Of a stretch of DNA of 42,720 bases, positions 23,842 through 31,015 are shown piece after piece. The notes under the pieces are model-generated. The model worked only from the letters and a program-made list of their open reading frames with translations, had not been told where the DNA came from and searched no databases. This stretch comes from Propionispora hippei DSM 15287 (lineage in GTDB: Bacteria; Bacillota; Negativicutes; Propionisporales; Propionisporaceae). The position numbers and the translations under genes are program-made. The DNA lies in the NCBI RefSeq assembly GCF_900141835.1, contig NZ_FQZD01000032.1, positions 1 to 42,720 on the forward strand, given 5' to 3'. Position 1 is the stretch's first letter. Each line of letters opens with the position of its first letter.

Positions 23842-25104
23842 ATGGACGCGATTGCAACTGTTTTTGAGTTTTTTCTCAGTCTGGGCGCGGCGGTCTTCTT
23901 ACCTATATTAATCAGTATTTTTGCGATTGTTCTGGGGCAGAAACCGGGGCGGGCCATTCGCAGCGGCATCACCATCGGAATTGGTTTTATTGCGATCAAC
24001 GCGATCCTTGGCATTTTTATGGATAATCTGGGGCCGGCAGCCGAAGCCATGGTCAAACGGTTTGGGGTGAACCTGACCGTCCTCGACGCCGGTTGGCCGG
24101 CAACCGCCAGTATTGCCTTTGCCTCTAAGATCGGGGCCTTTATTATCCCTTTGGGTATAACGATTAACGCCATCATGCTTGTCACCAAAATGACCAACGT
24201 CGTCGATGTGGATATTTTTAACTATTGGCACTTTACCTTTGTCGGGGCTATGGTGTATGGCAGCACCAATAACCTGATCTTAGGTTATGCCGCAGCGGGA
24301 GCGGCATTAATCGTCGGCTTGAAAAGCGGCGATTTTACCGCCCGTTATTTCCAGAAGTATTACGGATACGAAGGCGTGTCTATTCCCCATATCCTGTCTA
24401 ACGGGTTTGCGATTATCGGCTGGCCGATTAATAAGCTTATTGACATGATTCCCGGAGTTAAAGATATTAAAGCCGATCCCGGAACTATTTCCACGAAATT
24501 CGGTGTCTTAGGTGAACCGATCGTCATCGGGATTTTTCTCGGGGCGGGTATCGGCGTATTGGCAGGCTACGATTTTGCCAAAATCGCCCATTTGGCTATC
24601 GTTATGTCAGCCGTCATGATGGTGCTGCCCCGGATGGTGGGCATCCTGATGGAAGGACTGTTGCCCGTTTCCGATGCGGCCAAGGAATTTTTCTCCCGGA
24701 AATATTCGGACCGGGAATTTACCATCGGGATGGATTCGGCCATTGCCGTCGGTGATCCGGCTGTTATCGCCTCTTCGCTGCTGTTGGTGCCCATCGCGAT
24801 TGGTCTTGCTATTATCCTGCCGGGCAACAAGGTGCTGCCCTTTGGTGACTTGGCGACTATTCCCTTTATGATTTGCATGGTCAATATCTTTACCCGCGGC
24901 AATGTATTCAGAAATGTATTGATTGGTTCGGTCTTGACGGTATTTGCTTTATACAGCGGGACGCTTAACGCCGAAACCCATACGGTGATGGCCATTTCGT
25001 CAGGCTTCCAGATGCCGGCGGGGACGTCCACCTTATCCAGCTTTGTCGGTTCCACCAATCCGATTACACTGGTTATTTGGAAGCTATTCAGTCTGTTCGG
25101 CTAA
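23842..25104 (+). CDS. PTS EIIC component, galactitol (GatC) family
   Basis: A membrane permease of 420 residues with multiple hydrophobic helices (FFLSLGAAVFLPILISIFAI, HFTFVGAMVYGSTNNLILGY, and later AVGDPAVIASSLLLVPIAIG). It is of the GatC/SgcC type that carries polyols and related sugars through the cytoplasmic membrane. ATG 23842 is better spaced from AAGGAGAG than ATG 23836. With EIIA and EIIB it forms one transporter. The sugar cannot be read from the sequence, but the next two genes point to a five-carbon sugar or polyol. Confidence 0.92.
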   Translation: MDAIATVFEFFLSLGAAVFLPILISIFAIVLGQKPGRAIRSGITIGIGFIAINAILGIFMDNLGPAAEAMVKRFGVNLTVLDAGWPATASIAFASKIGAFIIPLGITINAIMLVTKMTNVVDVDIFNYWHFTFVGAMVYGSTNNLILGYAAAGAALIVGLKSGDFTARYFQKYYGYEGVSIPHILSNGFAIIGWPINKLIDMIPGVKDIKADPGTISTKFGVLGEPIVIGIFLGAGIGVLAGYDFAKIAHLAIVMSAVMMVLPRMVGILMEGLLPVSDAAKEFFSRKYSDREFTIGMDSAIAVGDPAVIASSLLLVPIAIGLAIILPGNKVLPFGDLATIPFMICMVNIFTRGNVFRNVLIGSVLTVFALYSGTLNAETHTVMAISSGFQMPAGTSTLSSFVGSTNPITLVIWKLFSLFG

Positions 25105-25131
25105 ACACACCCTGTTGGCAGGAGGTAATCG

Positions 25132-25998
25132 ATGAATATAGTGAAAAGCACTCCTTTGGGAATCTATGAAAAGGCATTGCCCGGGCTGCCTGATTGGTAT
25201 GCGACGTTTGGGCTGATAGCTGAGTGCGGCTATGACTTTCTGGAATTATCGGTGGATGAAAGTGAAGAACGTATAGAACGTCTGTATTGGGGCCGGCAAC
25301 AAAAAAAGGCATTTTCGGATGCCAGTATTGCAACAGAAACACCGGTTTTAAGTATGTGCCTAAGCGCGCACCGCAAGTATCCGCTGGGCAGTGATTCGGC
25401 AGCCGTACGGCAAAAAGGACTGGACCTGCTGGCAAGAGCGATTCAGCTTTCCGTGGATACCGGTATCCGGGTCATTCAATTAGCCGGCTATGATGTGTAC
25501 TATGAAGCGGGTAATGAAAAAACCAGACAGTTATATGAGGACAGCATGAATCAGGCGCTGACCTGGGCCGGGAAAGCCAATGTCACGCTAGCCATCGAAA
25601 ATATGGACCATCCTTTTTTGAATTCGGTGACGAAAATCATGCAGTATGTGGAGCGCTATCAGTCACCGATGCTGCAGGTATATCCCGATATCGGCAATCT
25701 TACCGCCTGGAAATTTAATGTCAGGGAAGAGCTAAAGCAAGGGGCCAGCCATATCGTAGGTATTCATGTTAAAGATACGGTAGAACAGGTTTTTCGCCGT
25801 ATCGACTTTGGCCAAGGGACGGTGGATTTTTCACAAGCTTTTAAAGCTTTGCATGATATGAATTATCAGGGACCTTTCGTGATCGAAATGTGGTCTGATC
25901 ATGCAGCGGACAGTAAGGGAAAAATTATCCGGGCCAGAGAATGGGTTCAGGCCAGGCTGAAACAGGCCGGCTATACAGTTGCTGAGAGGAGGAACTAA
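25132..25998 (+). CDS. ulaE: L-ribulose/L-xylulose-5-phosphate 3-epimerase, UlaE/SgbU-like
   Basis: A 288-residue TIM-barrel isomerase of the UlaE group. Family segments include LGIYEKALP, YDFLELSVDESEERI, SMCLSAHRKYPLGS, LAIENMDH and VGIHVKDT. Metal ligands are expected at Glu in AIENMD, Asp in VYPDIGN, His in GIHVKD and Glu in VIEMWSD. It interconverts L-xylulose-5-phosphate and L-ribulose-5-phosphate in the cytoplasm. GGAGG precedes the ATG and it is co-directional in the PTS operon. No ketogulonate-phosphate decarboxylase (UlaD) is present, so ascorbate is an unlikely substrate. Confidence 0.88.
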   Translation: MNIVKSTPLGIYEKALPGLPDWYATFGLIAECGYDFLELSVDESEERIERLYWGRQQKKAFSDASIATETPVLSMCLSAHRKYPLGSDSAAVRQKGLDLLARAIQLSVDTGIRVIQLAGYDVYYEAGNEKTRQLYEDSMNQALTWAGKANVTLAIENMDHPFLNSVTKIMQYVERYQSPMLQVYPDIGNLTAWKFNVREELKQGASHIVGIHVKDTVEQVFRRIDFGQGTVDFSQAFKALHDMNYQGPFVIEMWSDHAADSKGKIIRAREWVQARLKQAGYTVAERRN

Positions 25999-26000
25999 GC

Positions 26001-26648
26001 ATGTTATTGGAACAGTTGCGCAAAGAGGTGTTGGCTGCTTCACTGGATTTATTAAAATACGGGCTGGTTACTTTAACCGGGGGTAATGTAAGCGGGCGGG
26101 ACGAGGAGACCGGTTATATCGCCATTACGCCAAGCGGTATGTCTTACGAAACCTTGTCGCCGGAGGATATCGTTATTATTGACGGAAGTGGCAAGGTTAT
26201 TGAAGGAAAGTGGAAGCCGTCGGTTGATACCCCGGATCATCTATATATTTACGGAAAACGGCAGGATGTTTTCAGCATCATCCATACCCATTCCACCTAT
26301 GCCTGTTCGTTTGCCATGCTGCAGCAGGAAATTCCCTGCGCGACGACTACTTTGGCCAATGAGGTGGGCGGCGCCGTGCCGGTGGCCCGGTACGCGCCGG
26401 TGGCCTCCGGCCTGATCGGCCCGCATGTGGTGGAAGCTCTCGGCGACAAAAGCGGCTGTCTGCTGGCAAACCATGGTGTTATTACGGTAGGGACCTCGGT
26501 ACGGCACGCTTTAACCGCTGCAGTGATGCTGGAGGATAATGCGAAGTCTTACCTCTTTGCCAAACATATTGGCAATCCGGTGCTGCTGGAAGCGGCAGAA
26601 ATACAAAAGGCCCGTGATGTCTTCACCTATTTGTACGGGCAGAAATAG
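26001..26648 (+). CDS. Class II aldolase/L-ribulose-5-phosphate 4-epimerase family protein
   Basis: A 215-residue AraD/FucA-family protein. Numbering matches AraD closely: Asp76 in KPSVDTPDH (epimerase type rather than the Glu of FucA), metal ligands His95 and His97 in IIHTHST, and a third His at 158 in ANHGV. However the catalytic Asp120 of AraD is Asn here (TTLANEVGG), and the protein is shorter at the C-terminus than the usual 231 residues. It most likely converts L-ribulose-5-phosphate to D-xylulose-5-phosphate, or it may be an aldolase. It begins 3 bp after ulaE and ends the operon at a terminator. Confidence 0.82.
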   Translation: MLLEQLRKEVLAASLDLLKYGLVTLTGGNVSGRDEETGYIAITPSGMSYETLSPEDIVIIDGSGKVIEGKWKPSVDTPDHLYIYGKRQDVFSIIHTHSTYACSFAMLQQEIPCATTTLANEVGGAVPVARYAPVASGLIGPHVVEALGDKSGCLLANHGVITVGTSVRHALTAAVMLEDNAKSYLFAKHIGNPVLLEAAEIQKARDVFTYLYGQK

Positions 26649-26678
26649 GCAAGAGGCTTATTAATACGGAAAGTACGT

Positions 26679-26720
26679 CCCGCGCCGGCTGTTTATTACT
26701 GCCGGTGCGGGATGTTTTTT
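26679..26720 (+). terminator. Terminator of the PTS operon
   Basis: Stem CCCGCGCCGGC (26679-26689) with GCCGGTGCGGG (26701-26711), one G-U pair, then TGTTTTTTT. Confidence 0.9.
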
Positions 26721-26726
26721 TGGGAA

Positions 26727-27236
26727 TTACAGTAGTTGATACCGGAACTGATCAATAATTTCCTGAGAAATGACCAAATGAATGCCTGGCGCCCAGGTGG
26801 GCAGAAGACTGGGGGGCGAAGGAATGTTCATGATTTGACCGAGCGTGTTAAAGACGGAATTGCAGTTTGGCTTGTAAAAGTGCTGCCACCAGTCCGGGTA
26901 ACGCAGCTTTAGGTCGTTAATGGCCGGAATGGCATGCAGCGCCGCTTGCCAGAGCCGGGTAACCTTGACCTGATCACCGGTGTGACAGGGAACTTTGGCC
27001 TGCCCCGGTTGCTGGGACCAGGTTATGGCGGGATCATGCAGCACCTGCAGCAGACAGGAGGAATTGCCGACCGCTTTGGTCCGCTGAGTTACAGGATCAT
27101 GGGCCAGACCATGAATCTGGTCAAGAATATGACCATTCGGTCCGGTCAATACCCAGAAATTGTGGGTGAACGGCGTACGGGCGATGGCAAAGGCGCGAGC
27201 CTGAATGCTGTACGCGGCAGGTAGTTGTTTGTTCAT
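26727..27236 (-). CDS. Uncharacterised 169-residue protein
   Basis: I do not recognise a named family. The gene has a good start (ATG 27236 with GAAGGTG upstream). Features include TPFTHNFWVLTGPNGHILDQ followed by IHGLAHDP, and NCNSVFNTLGQIMNIPSP followed by LPTWAPG. The order is a His in a hydrophobic strand, a Gly-Leu-Ala turn, then an Asn-Cys-Asn-Ser helix start. This would suit a papain-like or amidase-like fold with Cys and His as catalytic residues, but that is a guess. No signal peptide or membrane segment is present. It is single, convergent with the PTS operon. Confidence 0.7.
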   Translation of the reverse strand: MNKQLPAAYSIQARAFAIARTPFTHNFWVLTGPNGHILDQIHGLAHDPVTQRTKAVGNSSCLLQVLHDPAITWSQQPGQAKVPCHTGDQVKVTRLWQAALHAIPAINDLKLRYPDWWQHFYKPNCNSVFNTLGQIMNIPSPPSLLPTWAPGIHLVISQEIIDQFRYQLL

Positions 27237-27364
27237 AGGACACCTTCTTTCTGGCAGACCAATCAGGCAGAGTGCCGGGATAAAATGCAGGTAACGTAAG
27301 CCATTCGGTATGAAAGCTTCACTGTCGGATATAATAAAGAAATAACTTATTGGGAGGTGGGAGC

Positions 27365-27637
27365 GTGGAGCCGATTGACGATATACTCGGCAGGCTCAAG
27401 CGTATGGAATGTCCGGCTGGCGAGGTGGCAGACAGAGTGCGTACCATGTTGGCCGAATATGAAGGTGTTGCAGAAACGGAAATTGCCGTTTTCAGGGAAC
27501 GCGGTTTGGACCGGGATGCCACACAAGGCTATATAGCCCGTTTTCCCCGCAATCACAACGGACTAGGACTGGCGGTACTGACTGAATCGGGAATGGATGA
27601 TTATGTGGCGAGAGTGGTTGATGCCTATCTTTTGTAG
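27365..27637 (+). CDS. Small uncharacterised protein (90 residues)
   Basis: A GTG start at 27365 sits behind a strong GGGAGGTGGG. The product is acidic and soluble (EPIDDILGRLKRMECPAGEV, later YIARFPRNHNGLGLAVLTES), with no recognised domain, no transmembrane segment and a single Cys. It is divergent from the 169-residue unknown gene and is not obviously in an operon. The ribosome site and balanced composition support coding. Confidence 0.65.
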   Translation: MEPIDDILGRLKRMECPAGEVADRVRTMLAEYEGVAETEIAVFRERGLDRDATQGYIARFPRNHNGLGLAVLTESGMDDYVARVVDAYLL

Positions 27638-27720
27638 TATATGATTTTTGGGGCGATTCTACACAGCCGGCTTGCTGGAGATTATTTCTAAGCATGAATA
27701 AAAAAGTGTATAAAATTTGC

Positions 27721-27749
27721 TTTACTTTTTTGGTAAGGTAAAGTATACT
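27721..27749 (+). promoter_or_regulatory. Promoter upstream of the zinc-ribbon gene
   Basis: TTTACT (27721-27726), a 17-bp spacer and TATACT (27744-27749). A second TATAAT lies at 27762-27767. The leader to the ATG at 27867 is about 110 nt, long enough for post-transcriptional control. Confidence 0.55.
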
Positions 27750-27866
27750 AAATACAGCCCATATAATAGGTTCAGTGAAACTGCCATTAGTCCTTCTCCT
27801 TAGAGAATGCCCAATGAGTAATCATAAAACTATTAGGGTACAATATATTGAGGAGGCTATTACATA

Positions 27867-28166
27867 ATGGCTCAAGACAAAACTTTATCCTGCCGCGACT
27901 GTGGCTCTGACTTCGTATTCACCGCTTCGGAACAAGATTTCTATGCGGAAAAAGGATTCACCAACGAACCGGGTCGTTGCCCAAGCTGCCGTGCAGCCCG
28001 TAAGCAACAAAACAACCGTGGTGGCTTTGGCGGCCGTCAACAACGCGAAATGCATGACGCAGTTTGCGCATCTTGCGGTGTAGAAACTCAGGTTCCTTTC
28101 CGTCCGAGCAATGACCGTCCGGTTTATTGCAGAGACTGCTTCAGCCAAAACAATTCTCGCTACTAA
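27867..28166 (+). CDS. Zinc-ribbon domain protein
   Basis: A 99-residue basic protein with two zinc ribbons. The first uses CRDCG (9-13) and CPSC (38-41); the second uses CASCG and CRDC near the C-terminus (VYCRDCFSQNN). Between them is a Gly/Arg/Gln-rich linker (NNRGGFGGRQQRE), as in nucleic-acid-binding proteins. The family is widespread in anaerobic Firmicutes and uncharacterised; RNA or ribosome binding is likely but unproven. Codon use looks selective, the ribosome site is GGAGG, and a strong promoter and terminator flank the gene, which suggests high expression. Confidence 0.85.
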   Translation: MAQDKTLSCRDCGSDFVFTASEQDFYAEKGFTNEPGRCPSCRAARKQQNNRGGFGGRQQREMHDAVCASCGVETQVPFRPSNDRPVYCRDCFSQNNSRY

Positions 28167-28173
28167 GAGAACG

Positions 28174-28204
28174 ACTCCCTTGCAACTTGCAGGGGAGTTT
28201 TTTA
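28174..28204 (+). terminator. Terminator of the zinc-ribbon gene
   Basis: Stem ACTCCCTTGCA with TGCAGGGGAGT (one wobble) and a T-rich tail. Confidence 0.85.
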
Positions 28205-28233
28205 TTATTCATTTCAAAAGTAGTCCTTGATTG

Positions 28234-28297
28234 AAACGGCTAAGATCCTGTCTGTACTGCCAGCAGTGGCGGACAGGATCTTAGCCGTTTTTGTTTG
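28234..28297 (+). terminator. Orphan 19-bp hairpin with T tail
   Basis: AACGGCTAAGATCCTGTC (within 28234-28252) pairs perfectly with 28272-28290 and is followed by TTTTTGTTT. No gene lies between this and the previous terminator, so it is either a second terminator or the end of a short RNA. Confidence 0.75.
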
Positions 28298-28487
28298 GAG
28301 CCGGTGGCAGCCGGCTAGGGTGTGTCTCAAAATATTTTAATGAAGTATGACACAGAAAGCGCCGTCAGAGAGTGTTTCGGATAGCTTGAAGACACGCCCT
28401 TGGGAAAGAAGGAGTTTGGCGGGAACAGCGGGAATGAAATATACAGTAATGGTTGATGTAACCGCCGGGTAAAGGGAAGGGATAACG

Positions 28488-29141
28488 ATGGAAGTACATA
28501 AGGCTGCTGTGGCGGAATTGGCCGCTCAGGTGATTGAAGCCTACCGGAAGCGAGGAAGTGAGCGCTTTTTGCTGGGGATTACCGGCATACCTGCCGCCGG
28601 CAAAAGCACGCTGGCCGCTAACCTGACAAAAGCAATCAACCGGCAGGTAGTTCGGGATATGGCGGTTGTTGTTCCGATGGACGGCTTTCACTATCATAAT
28701 GATATATTGCGAAGAAAGAATCTGTTGCCATTGAAAGGAATACCGGAAACCTTTGACGGGGAAGGGTTTGTGGCGTTGGTAAAACGGCTGGCCGGGGAAC
28801 CGGAGGCGATCATCGGCTGCCCTTCTTACGATCGCCGGCTGCATGATCCCGTACCTGACGGGATTCGCGTGGTGCCAGGGCATAAAATCATTGTTATTGA
28901 GGGAAATTATTTGCTGCTTGATAGTAAGCCTTGGTGCGAACTGGCGCCCTTGCTTCATGAAGTATGGTTCATTGACACGCCGCCGAACGTTACCCGCGGC
29001 CGCTTGATCAGGCGTCATTCCCGATCGGGACGGACAGTGGCTGAAGCGGTGCGGAAGATAGAATCCACCGACAGACCGAATGCGGAACTGATAAAAAAGA
29101 GCCGCAGCCGTGCCAACAAGGTGATCATGCTGAGGGAATAG
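28488..29141 (+). CDS. Uridine kinase/phosphoribulokinase-like P-loop kinase
   Basis: A 217-residue P-loop kinase of the nucleoside/sugar kinase type. Walker A is GIPAAGKST at 33-41. The acceptor segment is PMDGFHYHNDIL, followed by TFDGEGFVALV, and Walker B-like IIVIEGNYLLL leads to VWFIDTPPNVTRGRLI. It is closest to the uridine kinase/PRK family, including the fructose-transport kinase FrcK and YggC; the acceptor is not determinable. The stop codon directly abuts the GTG of the next gene, a PfkB kinase, so the pair is co-translated. Confidence 0.85.
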   Translation: MEVHKAAVAELAAQVIEAYRKRGSERFLLGITGIPAAGKSTLAANLTKAINRQVVRDMAVVVPMDGFHYHNDILRRKNLLPLKGIPETFDGEGFVALVKRLAGEPEAIIGCPSYDRRLHDPVPDGIRVVPGHKIIVIEGNYLLLDSKPWCELAPLLHEVWFIDTPPNVTRGRLIRRHSRSGRTVAEAVRKIESTDRPNAELIKKSRSRANKVIMLRE

Positions 29142-30074
29142 GTGACTAAAGATATGGAAATACAAAAGATAGATGTTGTAGGATTAGGTGCGTCAACACT
29201 GGATATGTTTACTGTGGTGGAACGTTTTCCCGAGACCCGGGAAGTGCAGAAAGCAGGCGACATGCTGTTGGACGGCGGCGGTCCGGTGGCGACGGCCCTG
29301 GTAACGTTAGCCAAACTGGGGGCGTCAACGGCGATGATCGATCACGTAGGAAACGATTGGGCTGGTTCGCTTATTCTTGACGACTTTATTAAGAACCGGG
29401 TCAATAGCGATTTCATCACCCGGTTTCCCGAGCAGTCTTCGACGGTTGCCAATATCCTGGTTCACCAGGCTACCGGTAACCGGGCTATTTTGTTTCATCC
29501 CGGCTCGGCACCGGAGGTTGGTGCCGAAGAAGACTATACGGCGCTAATTAAGGAGGCCAAAATCCTTCATATCAATGGCCGTTATTTGGCGGCCTGCCGG
29601 ACAGCCATTACGTCGGCCAAAGCCTCCGGTGTGCTTGTTTCGTTTGACGGTGGCGCAAACCGCTATCATCCCGGCATGCGTGAATTGGTACAACAGAGTG
29701 ATATCTGTATTGTCGCCAGGGATTTCGCCTTTCATTATACCGGGGAGGCGGAACCGGTGGACGCTGTGGTTAAACTGCTCAATGAAGGCCCTGATATTGT
29801 GGGGGTTACCGATGGTGCTCATGGCAGTTGGATTGCCCGCCGGGGCGGTCAGCTATTTCATCAGCCGGCGTTTATGGTCGAGGTGACCGATACGACCGGT
29901 TGTGGTGACAGCTATCACGGTGCCTTTTTGTTCGGGCTGTTGAACGAAATGCCTTTAAAGGAGGCGGCCGAGTTTGCCAGTGCCGTGGCGGCGATTAATG
30001 CCCGTACACTGGGCGGCAGGGCAGGGCTGCCTTCGCTGGAGCAGGTGCGAATTTTTTTGGCGGAGTATCGTTAA
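29142..30074 (+). CDS. PfkB-family carbohydrate kinase
   Basis: A 310-residue ribokinase-type enzyme. The N-terminus is VVGLGASTLDMF, with the glycine-rich DGGGPVATALVTLAKLG segment. The C-terminal signature DTTGCGDSYHGAFLFGLL holds the catalytic Asp (GCGD in place of the usual GAGD). The substrate could be a sugar, a sugar phosphate or a nucleoside. GTG 29142 touches the upstream stop and has GAGGG at 5 bases; ATG 29154 with AGGTGA upstream is equally possible. Adjacent to a P-loop kinase, which suggests two phosphorylation steps in one pathway. Confidence 0.87.
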   Translation: MTKDMEIQKIDVVGLGASTLDMFTVVERFPETREVQKAGDMLLDGGGPVATALVTLAKLGASTAMIDHVGNDWAGSLILDDFIKNRVNSDFITRFPEQSSTVANILVHQATGNRAILFHPGSAPEVGAEEDYTALIKEAKILHINGRYLAACRTAITSAKASGVLVSFDGGANRYHPGMRELVQQSDICIVARDFAFHYTGEAEPVDAVVKLLNEGPDIVGVTDGAHGSWIARRGGQLFHQPAFMVEVTDTTGCGDSYHGAFLFGLLNEMPLKEAAEFASAVAAINARTLGGRAGLPSLEQVRIFLAEYR

Positions 30075-30165
30075 TGTTTTAAACGGGGAATGTGTGAAGA
30101 GTCTTGCGCAGCCATGAAGAATGACCGTCCCTGCCGGCAGGTTATGCCGTAGGCAACGGCTTGCC

Positions 30166-30204
30166 AGCCATTGCGCCGGTGTGCCGGTCGGATGGCTTTT
30201 TCTA
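30166..30204 (+). terminator. Possible first terminator after the PfkB gene
   Basis: AGCCAT pairs with ATGGCT around an inner CCGG/CCGG stem, followed by TTTTTCT. Confidence 0.5.
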
Positions 30205-30226
30205 GCTGGAGGAAGAAATGATAGTC

Positions 30227-30280
30227 GCGTAAAACAAACAGGCCCGAGTCCAATAAGACTCGGGCCTGTTTGTTTTACGC
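30227..30280. terminator. Bidirectional terminator, 24-bp perfect stem
   Basis: Arms 30227-30250 and 30257-30280 are exact reverse complements around a 6-base loop (core AGGCCCGAGTC/GACTCGGGCCT, A-rich then T-rich flanks). It separates the convergent PfkB and peroxiredoxin genes. Confidence 0.92.
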
Positions 30281-30295
30281 TTCTTATGTACCGGG

Positions 30296-30832
30296 CTATA
30301 GCGTATTATCACCCGGATGCCAGTCAATCGGGCAGAGACCACCTGACTGTAGTGCATGCAGCACCCGGATGGTTTCATCCACACTACGTCCGACGTTCAG
30401 ATCACAAACAACCTGATAACGCAAAATTCCGTCAGGATCAATAATAAACAAGCCGCGTAAGGCAATTCCTTCTTCTTCGATCAGAATGCCGTAGTCTCTT
30501 GACACTTGTTTGGTGATATCGGAAGCCAGCGGATAGTTCAGGCCGCCAAGTCCGCCTTGCTCGCGGGACGTTTTAATCCAGGCCCTGTGTGAGTGGACAC
30601 TGTCAATGCTCACACCCAGTACATCGGCGCCCAGCTCACGGATTTCGTTGATTTTAGAATTGAATCCTCTGATTTCAGTCGGGCAGACAAAGGTAAAATC
30701 AAGAGGGTAAAAAAACAATACAAGCCATTTTCCCTGATAATCCTCCAGTGTGGCAACATGATCCAGTGCCTCAAGATTCTTAGTAGTTGCCATAGAAAAA
30801 GCGGGAGCCTTTTCGCCAACTTTTGCAGCCAT
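30296..30832 (-). CDS. 2-Cys peroxiredoxin (AhpC/TSA family)
   Basis: A 178-residue typical 2-Cys peroxiredoxin. The peroxidatic Cys50 is in FYPLDFTFVCPTEI and the resolving Cys167 is in GGLCPIDWHPG; Arg in the SREQGGLGGLNYPL region completes the site. It reduces hydrogen peroxide and organic hydroperoxides in the cytoplasm with thioredoxin-like donors. No AhpF or reductase is adjacent. It has a near-consensus promoter with an AT palindrome at the start point, consistent with oxidative or iron control. AGAGGTG precedes the ATG. Confidence 0.93.
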   Translation of the reverse strand: MAAKVGEKAPAFSMATTKNLEALDHVATLEDYQGKWLVLFFYPLDFTFVCPTEIRGFNSKINEIRELGADVLGVSIDSVHSHRAWIKTSREQGGLGGLNYPLASDITKQVSRDYGILIEEEGIALRGLFIIDPDGILRYQVVCDLNVGRSVDETIRVLHALQSGGLCPIDWHPGDNTL

Positions 30833-30850
30833 ACAATCACCTCTTTGTTA

Positions 30851-30901
30851 AATAATAATTATTATTAATTAGATCATAGTGTTTATTATAAAATTTGTCA
30901 A
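30851..30901 (-). promoter_or_regulatory. Peroxiredoxin promoter with Fur/PerR-like palindrome
   Basis: Minus strand TTGACA (30901-30896), a 17-bp spacer and TATGAT (30878-30873), nearly consensus. Immediately downstream, at the predicted start, is the perfect palindrome AATAATAATTATTATT (30851-30866). Fur-family boxes have this AT-rich character, but it is not an exact PerR 7-1-7 box. Confidence 0.6.
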
Positions 30902-31015
30902 TTGTTTTGTAACCTATTTCTAGTTAAAGCGGTTGTGCTGAGCGTTAGTGGTTAGTCCTGTTGTCGATGATCTGGGTTTATGCAGCACTGTGTTGCTATT
31001 CGACAGGTCTTTTTT

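Noticed and set aside
26934-27224. Plus-strand frame of 96 codons
   Set aside because: Antisense to the better supported minus-strand gene with a good ribosome site.
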